The notes under the pieces: model-generated
The model's input: only the letters and a program-made list of their open reading frames with translations
Databases searched by the model: none
Told to the model about the DNA's origin: nothing
In this document: positions 17,901 through 25,673 of the stretch, in pieces
Position numbering within the stretch: the first letter of the stretch is position 1
Layout: each line of letters starts with the position of its first letter
Position numbers and translations under genes: made by a program
NCBI RefSeq assembly: GCF_022496765.1
Contig: NZ_VANV01000023.1
Coordinates: 33,487 to 97,486, forward strand
DNA length: 64,000 nucleotides
Direction: 5' to 3'
Origin: Acidaminobacter sp. JC074
Lineage (GTDB): Bacteria; Bacillota; Clostridia; Peptostreptococcales; Acidaminobacteraceae

Positions 17901-20079
17901 TGCAACTGCCAATATGAATGTCAACTACTCAGGTACTATGAGTGGCTTACAACTTGCACGTATTGTCGTGAGAAATGTTGATGGTTTTATAGCTCTAGCT
18001 AACTTTGGTCCAGGTTTTGAGACTGTTCTGGATATTGATATTGAAGAGTTTGGTCCGATTAGTAATTATCCTGTATATCTTACAAATGTAGATATTACAG
18101 AAAAAACAACAATTCAAGCAGCTAGTGATAATGTGAAACTTTTCATTAAAGGTGATATTCTTCTACCTAACGGTGACTCAATCCCAGCAGGACAAGGAAG
18201 AGATACCTCATTGGTTGTTAGAGGTATAGGAAATAACAATCATCATTATGAGAGTTATTGGTTCAATACTGTTGAATATGGTGTACCAGCTCTTGAAGTT
18301 GGTAAAGAATATGAGATTCTTGTAAGATTTGATGTTGGTGATTTTAATGATAAAAAGATTACTGATACATTACCGATTACTGTGCTAGTAGGTAATACGC
18401 CTGAGGAAATGGTGGTTAAAGATCATAACGGAGATATCATTCAACTCACTAGTGAAGATATTGATGATGACTCTATCGTATATGATTTTAAAGCAACTAA
18501 TCCAGTTATAAGAGGACATGTTAAAGCCGGAGATGAGTTTGTTAAGAATTTAGATGTTTCAATATATAGCTTAGAAGGTGAAAAAATAGCAAGTTCAATG
18601 GTACATAATGCTACTACACCAAACAAACCTATTGATGAAGGCGTCTTTATGATTGGTGGTATTGAAGCGCTTACAGGTGAGTATAAGCTTGTTGTTGATG
18701 CACCTGAAGATACGATTGACTATACAGGTTTTGAAAAAATAATGACTTTCCCTGTAACAGAGGAAGTCACACTAGAATTACCTGAAACAAAAATCAAAGG
18801 AAATATCATTGTATCTGATTCAGACAAAGATGAGTTCAATGATCGCTATAGAAGAGTCTATGTTAATGTATTTGATGAATATGGAAGATACTTAACCAAT
18901 GGTCAAGTTAAATCCAATGGTCAGTTTGCTATGGGACAGTTAGATTCAGGTAGATACTATGCTGAAGCATACGTAAGTCCATATGCAGATTTAGCATCTA
19001 AATATATCAGTTCAGAAAGAATCTTTTTCAATGTTATGGGCAATAATGATGAAACATTCAATGTTCCGCTAAGAGAAAAAGCTGCTACATGTGTTGTTTT
19101 AGATACAGATAATCATAGCGTTCAAGATGCTTGGGTGATGATTTACGATGAGGCATACAATGAAGTAACTTCTGTAAAATCAAATGAACAAGGTCAATTT
19201 GCAATTCCTGTATTGGCTGATGGTAAATACTTCATCAAAGCCTTAGCAGCAAGTAACTTATCAGACTCTAGTACGTATGACATAACATTTTCAAATGGTA
19301 AGTATACGGGACCGAGTGCTGTATGGTTAACTAAATCTCAAGTTATTGGTTCTACCTATGCAGGTCAAACGCTTGTAGATGCACAAGTACTTGTTTTCAA
19401 TGAACAAAAGCAATTTGTAGCATTCTCGAAAACTACAGATAATCAACCATATCAGATAGGTGGGTTAAAAGATGGTACTTATTATCTTCAGGCAATTCCT
19501 AAGAATCCAATCGATGGTTATACTCAAAGTGATCTTATAAGAGTTGAGATTACATCAGGTGAGTTTGTGATGGATTTACACTTCAAAGAAGTTGGTTTGA
19601 CTGGAAATGTAGTAGGTCCTGAGAATCAAATGATTAATGATGGTTGGGTACATTTATATATTGGTGATGAAATTGTTGCCTCATCAATGATTATAGATGG
19701 TACGTACAAGTTTGGTGAATTAGATAGTAATAAAACTTATACAGTGATTGCAGATGGTACGAATACACCATATCATGCCTCTTCGAAAGAACTTGTAGAA
19801 GGTAATACAGTTAATCTTAAACTGTCATCATCTGCATCTATAAAAGGAAAACTTGTTTTAAATAGCGAAGTTGTTGAAGGTGAAGTTGTTTACTTATATG
19901 ACGGTGGTAAATCGCCACTAGTATCTGTAAGAACAAATGCTTTTGGTGAGTTTAATTTTGATGGGCTCGCTGAAGGCGATTACATGGTTGTCATCAAGAC
20001 GCGTTCGGGAGAAGCGCTTGTTGAAGATATAAATTATAGTGGTACCGAGGTTAATCTTGGTACAAAGGATATAAAATAA
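14977..20079 (+). CDS. Giant secreted protein of repeated beta-sandwich modules
   Basis: 1,700 residues from ATG 14977, chosen for GGGGAGGAG 2-10 bases upstream. After a signal peptide (MKRVGIIFLIF to SFGEV) the chain is made of repeating units. Two long homologous segments start near residues 25 and 390; compare FTDGENG/VTIDFSKLQ with FVVFYSP-like strands and LEGSVRVPEG with LTGHVEENGA. The C-terminal third has carboxypeptidase-regulatory-like folds (LTGNVVGPENQ, IKGKLVLNSEVVEG, GEFNFDGLAEGDYMV). No SLH, LPXTG or other anchor is visible. The next gene starts 9 bp after its stop and encodes an SLH protein that could retain it at the wall. Function beyond a structural or adhesive role is unknown. 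Confidence 0.75.
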   Translation: MKRVGIIFLIFALLISGMSFGEVSNTESTPQMTVNLIDHEGHPVSTFMVCWLFTDGENGIERTEFAKNADNGEFIIDTSQFKKGLTKTYLVFYSPIQKYMSNSLLVDIHNQDLTENFDLGTVEIQENVLEGSVRVPEGTSNHAELEVLFGDVLYSMSTTGTGNFRVAPIVENWDQPVTLRATYDNVVTTDTNVAYNAKDYVMVLDNVKYSSLTLNVEDVDGSSYNGEVVYNISSKFTSEFGQATVVDGNVDIYLDNVRKEEGFNYIVLAPLDVTKANTKFLDITNVNFDEATVIDEALRLQAPAYSGNIKYDKTTSFENGHIGARFEDGSVVKLPYDAEGTFSLASPNDEIKPTFDLGFAIEQPHNYELYEHITFDEENHQYYLYDDRKTHMKLNLKYADGKYVDNLVKYFLYSDSEVKTDVIVPMNGLVTIDFSKLQSVKEPKYIVFSDLYGDFANTLKVDLSNQDFSEAYFPGEFTIQEATLTGHVEENGAQVQDASVEFRFGDDVFINTLDSEHNFKVAPLVDAWTGNVDIKATANDKFGTARVAHDSKDVTVILDQDVPKPDMLTATVHNPSGQVYNGVVCFAVETETGIKTQMILSDNGQINVEVDSIEKGNDYTYVTIFPENTSIANSIPKNATNWDLSQSLTISEAFTLQGANARGVLKDEHNNGALGHIVIEYQDGRIFRVPTNVNGEFAVSHLNNGIIKMYGVDTVNNKKSAVQEVTVDTDNLVFEANQLLVEPASEIKRVELDVIKDGEGIEGIYTLSDQDTLAFALPEKIEGTIKVTAFDQNDDPIEVENITLDMSTDFGKVPTLSSDTLTTYEVAGGYGDQYFGKLILDGNEFDIEMLIYQGKLGLATIENSSGKALSGRLAYDINYQVSNGGQKGSTTNGKAYNGILPIPIQNDFVNIDYGYVLVSPEEMLDGSHYANSIVADITNSMRDNGSEFFDLGTIKLQDPVLKIEVTDKNGDPWRNATANMNVNYSGTMSGLQLARIVVRNVDGFIALANFGPGFETVLDIDIEEFGPISNYPVYLTNVDITEKTTIQAASDNVKLFIKGDILLPNGDSIPAGQGRDTSLVVRGIGNNNHHYESYWFNTVEYGVPALEVGKEYEILVRFDVGDFNDKKITDTLPITVLVGNTPEEMVVKDHNGDIIQLTSEDIDDDSIVYDFKATNPVIRGHVKAGDEFVKNLDVSIYSLEGEKIASSMVHNATTPNKPIDEGVFMIGGIEALTGEYKLVVDAPEDTIDYTGFEKIMTFPVTEEVTLELPETKIKGNIIVSDSDKDEFNDRYRRVYVNVFDEYGRYLTNGQVKSNGQFAMGQLDSGRYYAEAYVSPYADLASKYISSERIFFNVMGNNDETFNVPLREKAATCVVLDTDNHSVQDAWVMIYDEAYNEVTSVKSNEQGQFAIPVLADGKYFIKALAASNLSDSSTYDITFSNGKYTGPSAVWLTKSQVIGSTYAGQTLVDAQVLVFNEQKQFVAFSKTTDNQPYQIGGLKDGTYYLQAIPKNPIDGYTQSDLIRVEITSGEFVMDLHFKEVGLTGNVVGPENQMINDGWVHLYIGDEIVASSMIIDGTYKFGELDSNKTYTVIADGTNTPYHASSKELVEGNTVNLKLSSSASIKGKLVLNSEVVEGEVVYLYDGGKSPLVSVRTNAFGEFNFDGLAEGDYMVVIKTRSGEALVEDINYSGTEVNLGTKDIK

Positions 20080-20088
20080 GGAGTGAAC

Positions 20089-22746
20089 ATGAAATTTAAT
20101 CAATTAGTGGCAAGAGGGCTTGTATTGGCTCTACTTGCATCAAACATTCCGGTAGCCCTTGCTGAAACTACAGTTCCTGCTATACCGGAAAGCCCTAGCA
20201 TTGAATCAAGTACAGTACCAGCTTACTCTAGTTTGGTTACTGAGGATCTTGTTAATAACAATGATCTTTTCGAAAAATTACTTGAGAAATTTAAAATTGC
20301 AATAAAGAAAGATGAAAATGTTGCAAGAGTCTATATGATTAAGACTCAGTTAAATACTCAAACAATCAAAACTGAGGTTGAAAAGTGGTTAGAGGCAAAC
20401 AAGAGCATGAAAGATAATCTAGCGCTTTATGGCCTTGATGCAAACTCAATTTCTGATTTAGTAGATGCAGTTATTGATGAACTACCGACTGAAAGTGAAT
20501 TAACGGGTGCAAACCCAGACATGTCGAACTTGTTTGTAAAAATGTATAAAGATCCAGATGAAATTACTTATAGCAAGTATGCAACTGATATCCAAAATCT
20601 TTCTGTAAGATTGTACAATGAGTTACCAAATGAGGTTCAAAGTAAAATGGATGAGTTCACTAAGGGTGGCGTGTCTAAGCAACAAGTAGTGAAGCAAATC
20701 GTAAACGTGTTGATTGATGAAAAGATTGGTGTCGTAAAGAAAGATACAAGAACTAGCAATCTATCTGAATGGGCATTTGGTATTCCTTCAGATTCTACTG
20801 CAAAAGAAAAAATTGCAGACATTTTAAAAGAAAATGCTGATGGACCGACTGATGCAAATATCAATGAGTTTGCAGAAGCCTTTTATAACCTAGGTGACAT
20901 TGTTATTGAATCAGCTTATAACTCATTAGAAGCAGATGGTAAAGTTGCAATGAACATCTTATCTTTTGAAATGGGTATGTTAAAAGAGCTTTTATGGACA
21001 TCGCCAAATCCTAATGATAATGATGACGACGATGACGATGATGATGACGATAACAACTCAGGTTCATCAGGTGGTAATGGTGGTGCACCTTCAGGTAATA
21101 CAGGTGGTAACAACAACAATGATGATTCTGATTTAAGTGATGACGATCAAGATAAAGTTGACGATATCAAAGACAACTTACCACAAGCTGGTGAAGATGC
21201 AACAGATGCACAAAAAGAAGCTGCTAAAGATGCTGCTGACGACTTAATTGCTAACATGGATGAAGATGTTGCAAAAGCAAAAGATGCTGATAAACAAGTA
21301 GAAGCAGTATCAGAAGTAATTGGTGATACAATTGCTGCCTTAGATGCTGAAGAAGCTGTAGAAGTTGCTGAAGAATTTGTTGAAATGGTTGATTCTGTTT
21401 TAGACAATCCAAATGTTTCTGTAGAAGAACAAACAGAAATGGTTACAAATGTAATTGAAAATACATTCTCTAAGTTAGTTGCTAATGAAGAAGCTACAGA
21501 AGCTGACTTAGTAGAAATTAAGGAAGAAATGGCTGCACTTGTTGAAACAGTTGTGAAAAATGCTGCAACAGTAGAAGTACTTGAGTCTACTACTCCACAA
21601 GCTGGTGAAGGTGCTTCTGAACAAGTGAAATCTTTTGAAATCGGTGCTGCTGATTTGAAATCAACGATTGCAAATGCAGTAAAAGTTCAAGCTGAGTTAG
21701 CAAAGACTTTAAAAGACAGCGGTATGGCTGATGTAGCGAAAGAAGTTGAGAAGGTAGTAAATATTGCATTACCTGAAGTTAAGGCTACTGAAGAAGTTGC
21801 ACTTACACTAGACGCTGAAGCTGTTAAGACTTTAGGTGAGCAAGGTGTTGGTGTGACTGTAGAAGCTAAAGGTTTAAACTTTAAGTTACCTGCTGAATTA
21901 ATGAAAGCTTCAACTGATTTATCAATCACTTCTAAGCCTGTTACAAGAGCAGACAATTTAACAACAAACACAGATGCTGGTAAAGTAATGAACCATAAGA
22001 CGTTAAACGTTTCTGTTGCTGATGGTGAAGAAACTGTTAAAGGCATGGTTGAGTTATCATTTAGTTTAGATGATGTTAATGTAGATTTAGACCAATTAAT
22101 GGTAGGTGTATTTGAAGATGGTAAATGGACTAAGTTAGATTACACTGTAGTAGATAATCAAGTTGTATTTACAGCACCTCACTTCTCTATTTACTCATTG
22201 ATGACATTTACACCATCATTTACAGACATTGAAGCATCATGGGCTAAGAAATACATCACTTCTTTAACAGCTAAAGGTATTGTAAGCGGTAAGTCTGCAG
22301 AGATGTTTGATCCTAATGCTACTTTAACTCGTGCAGAGTTTACAACTATGATCGTGAAGCACTTAGGTTTAGATGTAGAGATGAAGCAAAACTTTAAAGA
22401 TGTTTCTGAAGATGCTTGGTACTATAACTACATTGGAAATGCTGGTTTAAATGGTTTAACTGCTGGCGTTGAAAATGGTGAGTTCAGACCGAATGATCCA
22501 ATTACAAGAGAAGAAATGGCTGTTATGCTTTACAGAGCTTACAAGCTTAAGAGAGGTTTCGCATTAGAAACTGGCGCAGCGCCATTCTCTGATCATGCTA
22601 AGATCTCTTCAGATGCATTAGACGCAGTATATGCAGTAAGAACAAATGGTATTATCTCAGGATACCCTGATAATACATTCAGACCAGAAGCAAATGCTAC
22701 TAGAGCTGAAGCTGCAACTATGTTGTATTTATTCTTAGAAAAATAA
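20089..22746 (+). CDS. S-layer-homology surface protein
   Basis: 885 residues from ATG 20089 with AAGGAGTG 4-5 bases upstream. A signal peptide ends near ALAETT. An N-terminal helical domain (about 45-300) is followed by an Asp run (DDDDDDDDDDD) and Gly/Ser/Asn linker, then an Ala/Glu-rich helical region and a beta domain (about 570-700). Three C-terminal SLH domains follow: FTDIEASWAKKYITSLTAKG, FKDVSEDAWYYNYIGNAG and FSDHAKISSDALDAVYAVR, with GYPDNTFRPEANATRAEAA. It is probably wall-anchored and a partner of the preceding giant protein. A strong terminator follows. Confidence 0.88.
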   Translation: MKFNQLVARGLVLALLASNIPVALAETTVPAIPESPSIESSTVPAYSSLVTEDLVNNNDLFEKLLEKFKIAIKKDENVARVYMIKTQLNTQTIKTEVEKWLEANKSMKDNLALYGLDANSISDLVDAVIDELPTESELTGANPDMSNLFVKMYKDPDEITYSKYATDIQNLSVRLYNELPNEVQSKMDEFTKGGVSKQQVVKQIVNVLIDEKIGVVKKDTRTSNLSEWAFGIPSDSTAKEKIADILKENADGPTDANINEFAEAFYNLGDIVIESAYNSLEADGKVAMNILSFEMGMLKELLWTSPNPNDNDDDDDDDDDDNNSGSSGGNGGAPSGNTGGNNNNDDSDLSDDDQDKVDDIKDNLPQAGEDATDAQKEAAKDAADDLIANMDEDVAKAKDADKQVEAVSEVIGDTIAALDAEEAVEVAEEFVEMVDSVLDNPNVSVEEQTEMVTNVIENTFSKLVANEEATEADLVEIKEEMAALVETVVKNAATVEVLESTTPQAGEGASEQVKSFEIGAADLKSTIANAVKVQAELAKTLKDSGMADVAKEVEKVVNIALPEVKATEEVALTLDAEAVKTLGEQGVGVTVEAKGLNFKLPAELMKASTDLSITSKPVTRADNLTTNTDAGKVMNHKTLNVSVADGEETVKGMVELSFSLDDVNVDLDQLMVGVFEDGKWTKLDYTVVDNQVVFTAPHFSIYSLMTFTPSFTDIEASWAKKYITSLTAKGIVSGKSAEMFDPNATLTRAEFTTMIVKHLGLDVEMKQNFKDVSEDAWYYNYIGNAGLNGLTAGVENGEFRPNDPITREEMAVMLYRAYKLKRGFALETGAAPFSDHAKISSDALDAVYAVRTNGIISGYPDNTFRPEANATRAEAATMLYLFLEK

Positions 22747-22753
22747 TTTGATT

Positions 22754-22778
22754 GCCAGACTTCGGTCTGGCTTTTCTT
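22754..22778 (+). terminator. Rho-independent terminator after SLH gene
   Basis: A 7-bp stem GCCAGAC/GTCTGGC with a TTCG tetraloop (22754-22771) is followed by a T-rich tract. It ends the long surface-protein operon. Confidence 0.9.
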
Positions 22779-22800
22779 ATTTGGTTGTTTATACCTCATT

Positions 22801-22822
22801 TTGGTTATTTATGGCTATTTAG
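22801..22822 (+). promoter_or_regulatory. Tandem TTGGTTATTT/ATGGCTATTT boxes
   Basis: TTGGTTATTT (22801-22810) and ATGGCTATTT (22811-22820) are directly adjacent, one helical turn apart. They lie about 45 bp upstream of the ATG at 22867. The pairing resembles that at 40179-40211. Confidence 0.35.
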
Positions 22823-22866
22823 TTTACTTTACATTTCTTGGGATATTTTTAGGATAAGGGGGATGT

Positions 22867-24006
22867 ATGAAAAAGATATTGGTAATGATAATTTGTATGA
22901 CACTAGGTATGAATTTATTTGGGCAGGCTCTTGCATATAATTCGAATTTTTTAGAAGAAACTGATCTTGATACTGATCGGCTATATAAACTACTAAAAGA
23001 TAAAAAAATCAACTATTCCAATTATATAAGTGAGGTATGGAATAATTCAGATACTAAGTTGCTAAGAGAACATAATATAGAATTAGATGATTTGACCTTA
23101 TATCATGATTTTATATTAGAAGAAATGGCAATCATCAATGAGTATGGCTATGATCCAATGATGCTAAAAGAAGTGAAGTTAAGTTTTATTACTTTGTTGC
23201 CAACAGGTTTAACAGAATTGCTAATGGAATTTGGTTCACCGGATCAAGTTTTGATAGACTTGCATGATCTTTTGATAAGTCATGTATTTCTGCATTGTTC
23301 AAATGACGATCAAGATACATATTATTTAGGTGTTACAGATGAGTTTATTGAAGATGTTAAGATTCATTTGTTGTCATTAAATGATGATAGAATGCTTGTT
23401 GAAGAATTAACAAATATCTATATCACAATAGTCTCAATTCAAACATCAGTTTATAACGAGATTATAGATGGTCAAATGTTTCATAAATATTATCAACGTT
23501 TGGATGCATTGAATTTGATTCATGAAACATCAAATCCAAAACCTAACGGCAAGATTGCCATTGTAAGTGATCATATTCCTTCGACAACGGAGACGATTGA
23601 TGATGTTAAAACTAATGATTGGAGACATGCTTCTTTTGGTAAACACTATTCAAGTGACTTGGTTTCTTATAGTTCTTTTGCTAAAACAGATTTGCTTAAA
23701 AGTAAATTAGCTGATTTGTTTAAAAGCGATGTTGTAGTCGAAAGCGACCTGATAACACGTGGAGAGTTTGTACAATTGATATATGACTTATCCCCTAATC
23801 GTTTTTCGGATTTTGGTCAATTGTTTTCTGATCATGCTGAGTTAAGTGAAAACAAAATTGCAATTTACTCATTAAGAGGCGCTGGCATAATAGCTGGTTA
23901 TGAAGACAATACTTTTCGTACTGAGAACATTTTGACATGTGCTGAAGCTGCAGTCATTCTCGATCATTTGGAGGTATACTTAAACAATACAAAAGATGCA
24001 GATTGA
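22867..24006 (+). CDS. Exported protein with degenerate SLH domain
   Basis: 379 residues with GGGGGAT upstream of the start. A signal peptide (MKKILVMIICM to ALAYNS) is followed by about 230 helical residues without a recognised fold and a short linker. The C-terminus shows SLH remnants: SDHAELSENKIAIYSLRGAG, GYEDNTFRTENILTCAEAA. The domain is shorter than a normal SLH triplet, so wall binding may be weak or lost. A TGGCTA box pair and the preceding terminator suggest independent transcription. Confidence 0.72.
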   Translation: MKKILVMIICMTLGMNLFGQALAYNSNFLEETDLDTDRLYKLLKDKKINYSNYISEVWNNSDTKLLREHNIELDDLTLYHDFILEEMAIINEYGYDPMMLKEVKLSFITLLPTGLTELLMEFGSPDQVLIDLHDLLISHVFLHCSNDDQDTYYLGVTDEFIEDVKIHLLSLNDDRMLVEELTNIYITIVSIQTSVYNEIIDGQMFHKYYQRLDALNLIHETSNPKPNGKIAIVSDHIPSTTETIDDVKTNDWRHASFGKHYSSDLVSYSSFAKTDLLKSKLADLFKSDVVVESDLITRGEFVQLIYDLSPNRFSDFGQLFSDHAELSENKIAIYSLRGAGIIAGYEDNTFRTENILTCAEAAVILDHLEVYLNNTKDAD

Positions 24007-24010
24007 AATT

Positions 24011-24046
24011 AGCTGATTACAAGGTGTTCAGCTGGGTAGTTTTTTA
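24011..24046 (+). terminator. Probable terminator after 22867 gene
   Basis: AGCTGA and TCAGCT can pair across a roughly 11-base loop, followed by GGGTAG and six T residues. The stem is short, so this is a moderate call. Confidence 0.5.
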
Positions 24047-24100
24047 ATAAGAGAGGGTAAATGGATTCGTTCAAATAGAGATGACTTTATTTACCTTAAA

Positions 24101-24188
24101 GTTTTCTCGAAATGGCAAGTAATGTGAAAGCACTATACGCAAAGCTATAGGGCCTAAGGCGTAAGCTATGGTAGCCAGTTATCGAAAG
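24101..24188 (+). promoter_or_regulatory. c-di-GMP-I (GEMM) riboswitch, aptamer 1 of locus A
   Basis: The class I hallmarks are present in order: a GGCAAG segment (consensus GGCAAA), a P2 hairpin with a GTGAAAGC GNRA-type loop, the invariant ACGCAAAGC, the GGGCCTAA tetraloop-receptor side, and GGTAGCCAG closing P3. P1 can form between CTCGA and TCGAAAG. It is followed about 60 bases later by a second aptamer. Recognised by motif, not by a covariance search. Confidence 0.9.
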
Positions 24189-24245
24189 AAATCTTATTGA
24201 CACAAATTCTATAATCACATCCAGTTAATACGATTCTTTCCTACA

Positions 24246-24312
24246 TAAGGGCAAACTTACTGTGAAGTAAGGACGCAAAACTATAGGGTCTCATTGAGAT
24301 AGCCAGTTACTG
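24246..24312 (+). promoter_or_regulatory. c-di-GMP-I riboswitch, aptamer 2 of locus A
   Basis: GGGCAAACTTAC opens the aptamer, with P2 CTTAC/GTAAG around a TGTGA loop. GGACGCAAAACTATAGGGTCT follows in two segments, and AGCCAGTTAC closes it. The 3' side of P1 ends about 2 bases before AAGGAGAGG, the ribosome site of the transglutaminase gene. Ligand binding could therefore control access to that site; no separate terminator stem is seen between aptamer and gene. Confidence 0.92.
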
Positions 24313-24328
24313 AAAAGGAGAGGATATT

Positions 24329-25114
24329 ATGTTAAGAAAAAGTCTTATCATGTTCTGTATTTTCACAATGATGTTGTCAGTAGCTGCATTCGCTGACAAT
24401 AGTTATTATAGTTTGGATGAATCTGAAAATGGAATCGTCATTATTAGTTACCCAGTCGAATCAGATATCAGGTATAAGGTCATGTTGAAGAAAGACAATC
24501 AAAAGTATTACTATGACATGATAGAAAATGAGGTGAGATTACCGCTACAAATGGGTGAAGGTATATATGAGCTTGCAATATTAAAAAACCAAGCAGGAAC
24601 AACATATACTTATGAATATGAAACAACATTTAAGGTAGATGAAGTCAATGAGGAAGCCTTGTATTTAGCAGATACAGTTAATGTAGATTGGTCTTATGAC
24701 CATGAAGCTATTGTATTTCTAGAGCAACTGATTCTGGAGGATGCTTCAAATCTTGAAACTGTTGAATCGGTTCATTCATACCTTGTAGAAAACTTGTTTT
24801 ATGATTATAACAAGTTTGACAATATAAAAGGAGCATATCTTCCGGATATAGATGAAACATTTTCATCACAATATGGTATTTGTTACGACTTCTCTGCTTT
24901 GTTCGCAGCCATGCTTAGAAGTGAAGGTATCCAAACAAAACTCGTTATGGGTTATAGAGCGGATACACCTGTTTACCATGCATGGAACGAAGTATATCTT
25001 GATGGTCAGTGGCTAATTGTTGATATAACCCTTGACGTTGAATATCGAGTAAAAGGATTTGCATACGAACAATTCAAAGATGAAATGTTCTATAGCAAAG
25101 ATTCGGAGTATTGA
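24329..25114 (+). CDS. Secreted transglutaminase-like protein under tandem c-di-GMP control
   Basis: 261 residues. A signal peptide (MLRKSLIMF to AAFAD) leads to a beta-rich N-terminal domain. The transglutaminase-like fold has a full triad: Cys185 in QYGICYDFSALFAAML, His217 in PVYHAWNEVYL and Asp232 in WLIVDITLD. In bacteria this fold includes peptidases and cross-linking enzymes acting on envelope proteins. Two c-di-GMP-I aptamers lie directly upstream, the nearest touching the ribosome site, so production should follow the cell's c-di-GMP level. Confidence 0.88.
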   Translation: MLRKSLIMFCIFTMMLSVAAFADNSYYSLDESENGIVIISYPVESDIRYKVMLKKDNQKYYYDMIENEVRLPLQMGEGIYELAILKNQAGTTYTYEYETTFKVDEVNEEALYLADTVNVDWSYDHEAIVFLEQLILEDASNLETVESVHSYLVENLFYDYNKFDNIKGAYLPDIDETFSSQYGICYDFSALFAAMLRSEGIQTKLVMGYRADTPVYHAWNEVYLDGQWLIVDITLDVEYRVKGFAYEQFKDEMFYSKDSEY

Positions 25115-25208
25115 TTCCATTATCCTCTCTAGTTTGTGTTCTTACACAAAATGTGAAATCATGTTATTTAAGTTAGAATATTTGGCTTAATAGGTGTCTT
25201 ATACGTCT

Positions 25209-25236
25209 AAATACACTTAAAGATGTATTTTTTTTT
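25209..25236 (+). terminator. Terminator after transglutaminase gene
   Basis: The stem AAATACA/TGTATTT (25209-25230) with an 8-base loop runs into nine T residues. It separates the transglutaminase transcript from the downstream structured RNA. Confidence 0.75.
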
Positions 25237-25238
25237 GC

Positions 25239-25280
25239 CTATCTGATAACATGTATATAGTTATATAACATTTGCTTGAA
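25239..25280 (+). promoter_or_regulatory. Conserved upstream element, copy A
   Basis: CTATCTGATAACATGTATAT and the following TATATAACATTT closely match 42922-42962 (about 29 of 35 positions by eye). Both copies precede the structured RNAs described here. Noncoding sequence is otherwise not shared this strongly, so this is probably a promoter or operator. Confidence 0.55.
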
Positions 25281-25304
25281 ATAACTAGAATGTTTTTTTA
25301 TTAA

Positions 25305-25490
25305 GATAGTTACCCTTTGAGGGTTTCTATATACTCGATTATTCGAGTTGATATGGTGCTATCATACTTAAGAACTCTTATAAAGTCTCTTACATACCCG
25401 TTTGATATAGTATATTTATAAGAACTTCTAAACAACCAAAAATCTCAATAGCACCTACAAAACACTCTATTCACTAGGGTGTTTTTCATT
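25305..25490 (+). ncRNA. Structured RNA-A (unidentified family)
   Basis: About 185 nt with a rho-independent terminator at its 3' end (11-bp stem, 25459-25485, then five T). Stems seen: ACCC/GGGT; CTCGA/TCGAG; a long closing stem GGTGCTAT (25355) with ATAGCACC (25448); and inside it AGAA..CTTATAA paired with TTATAAG..TTCT. A homologous RNA at 43424-43603 keeps all stems with compensatory base changes. Unpaired blocks CTTACATACC and ACAACCAAAAATCT are nearly identical in both. I do not recognise the family. It could instead be a leader of the regulator gene at 25674, but copy B has no downstream gene on its strand. Confidence 0.7.
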
Positions 25491-25673
25491 TAATTCAATT
25501 AAAGATCGTTTTTATAAGAAAAGACATTATGTAATAAGGTGTTGAGGCGGTTTTCCTAATGAATTATTGATACCTTTAGTTAAAGAAATGGTTTGTCAAA
25601 ATTGTTTTGTATCATACCACACACATTTGAAAGGTTATTGGTTTTTCGTGTAAGATATGTAATAGGAGGAGTA

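Noticed and set aside
21024..21056. GAC/GAT microsatellite as a phase-variation site
   Set aside because: The repeat is trinucleotide and keeps frame, so length changes would only alter the Asp linker, not switch the gene off.
21687..22046. 119-codon minus-strand frame rich in Ser and Val
   Set aside because: Antisense to the Ala/Glu-rich part of an SLH protein; the composition is what that strand's codons produce.
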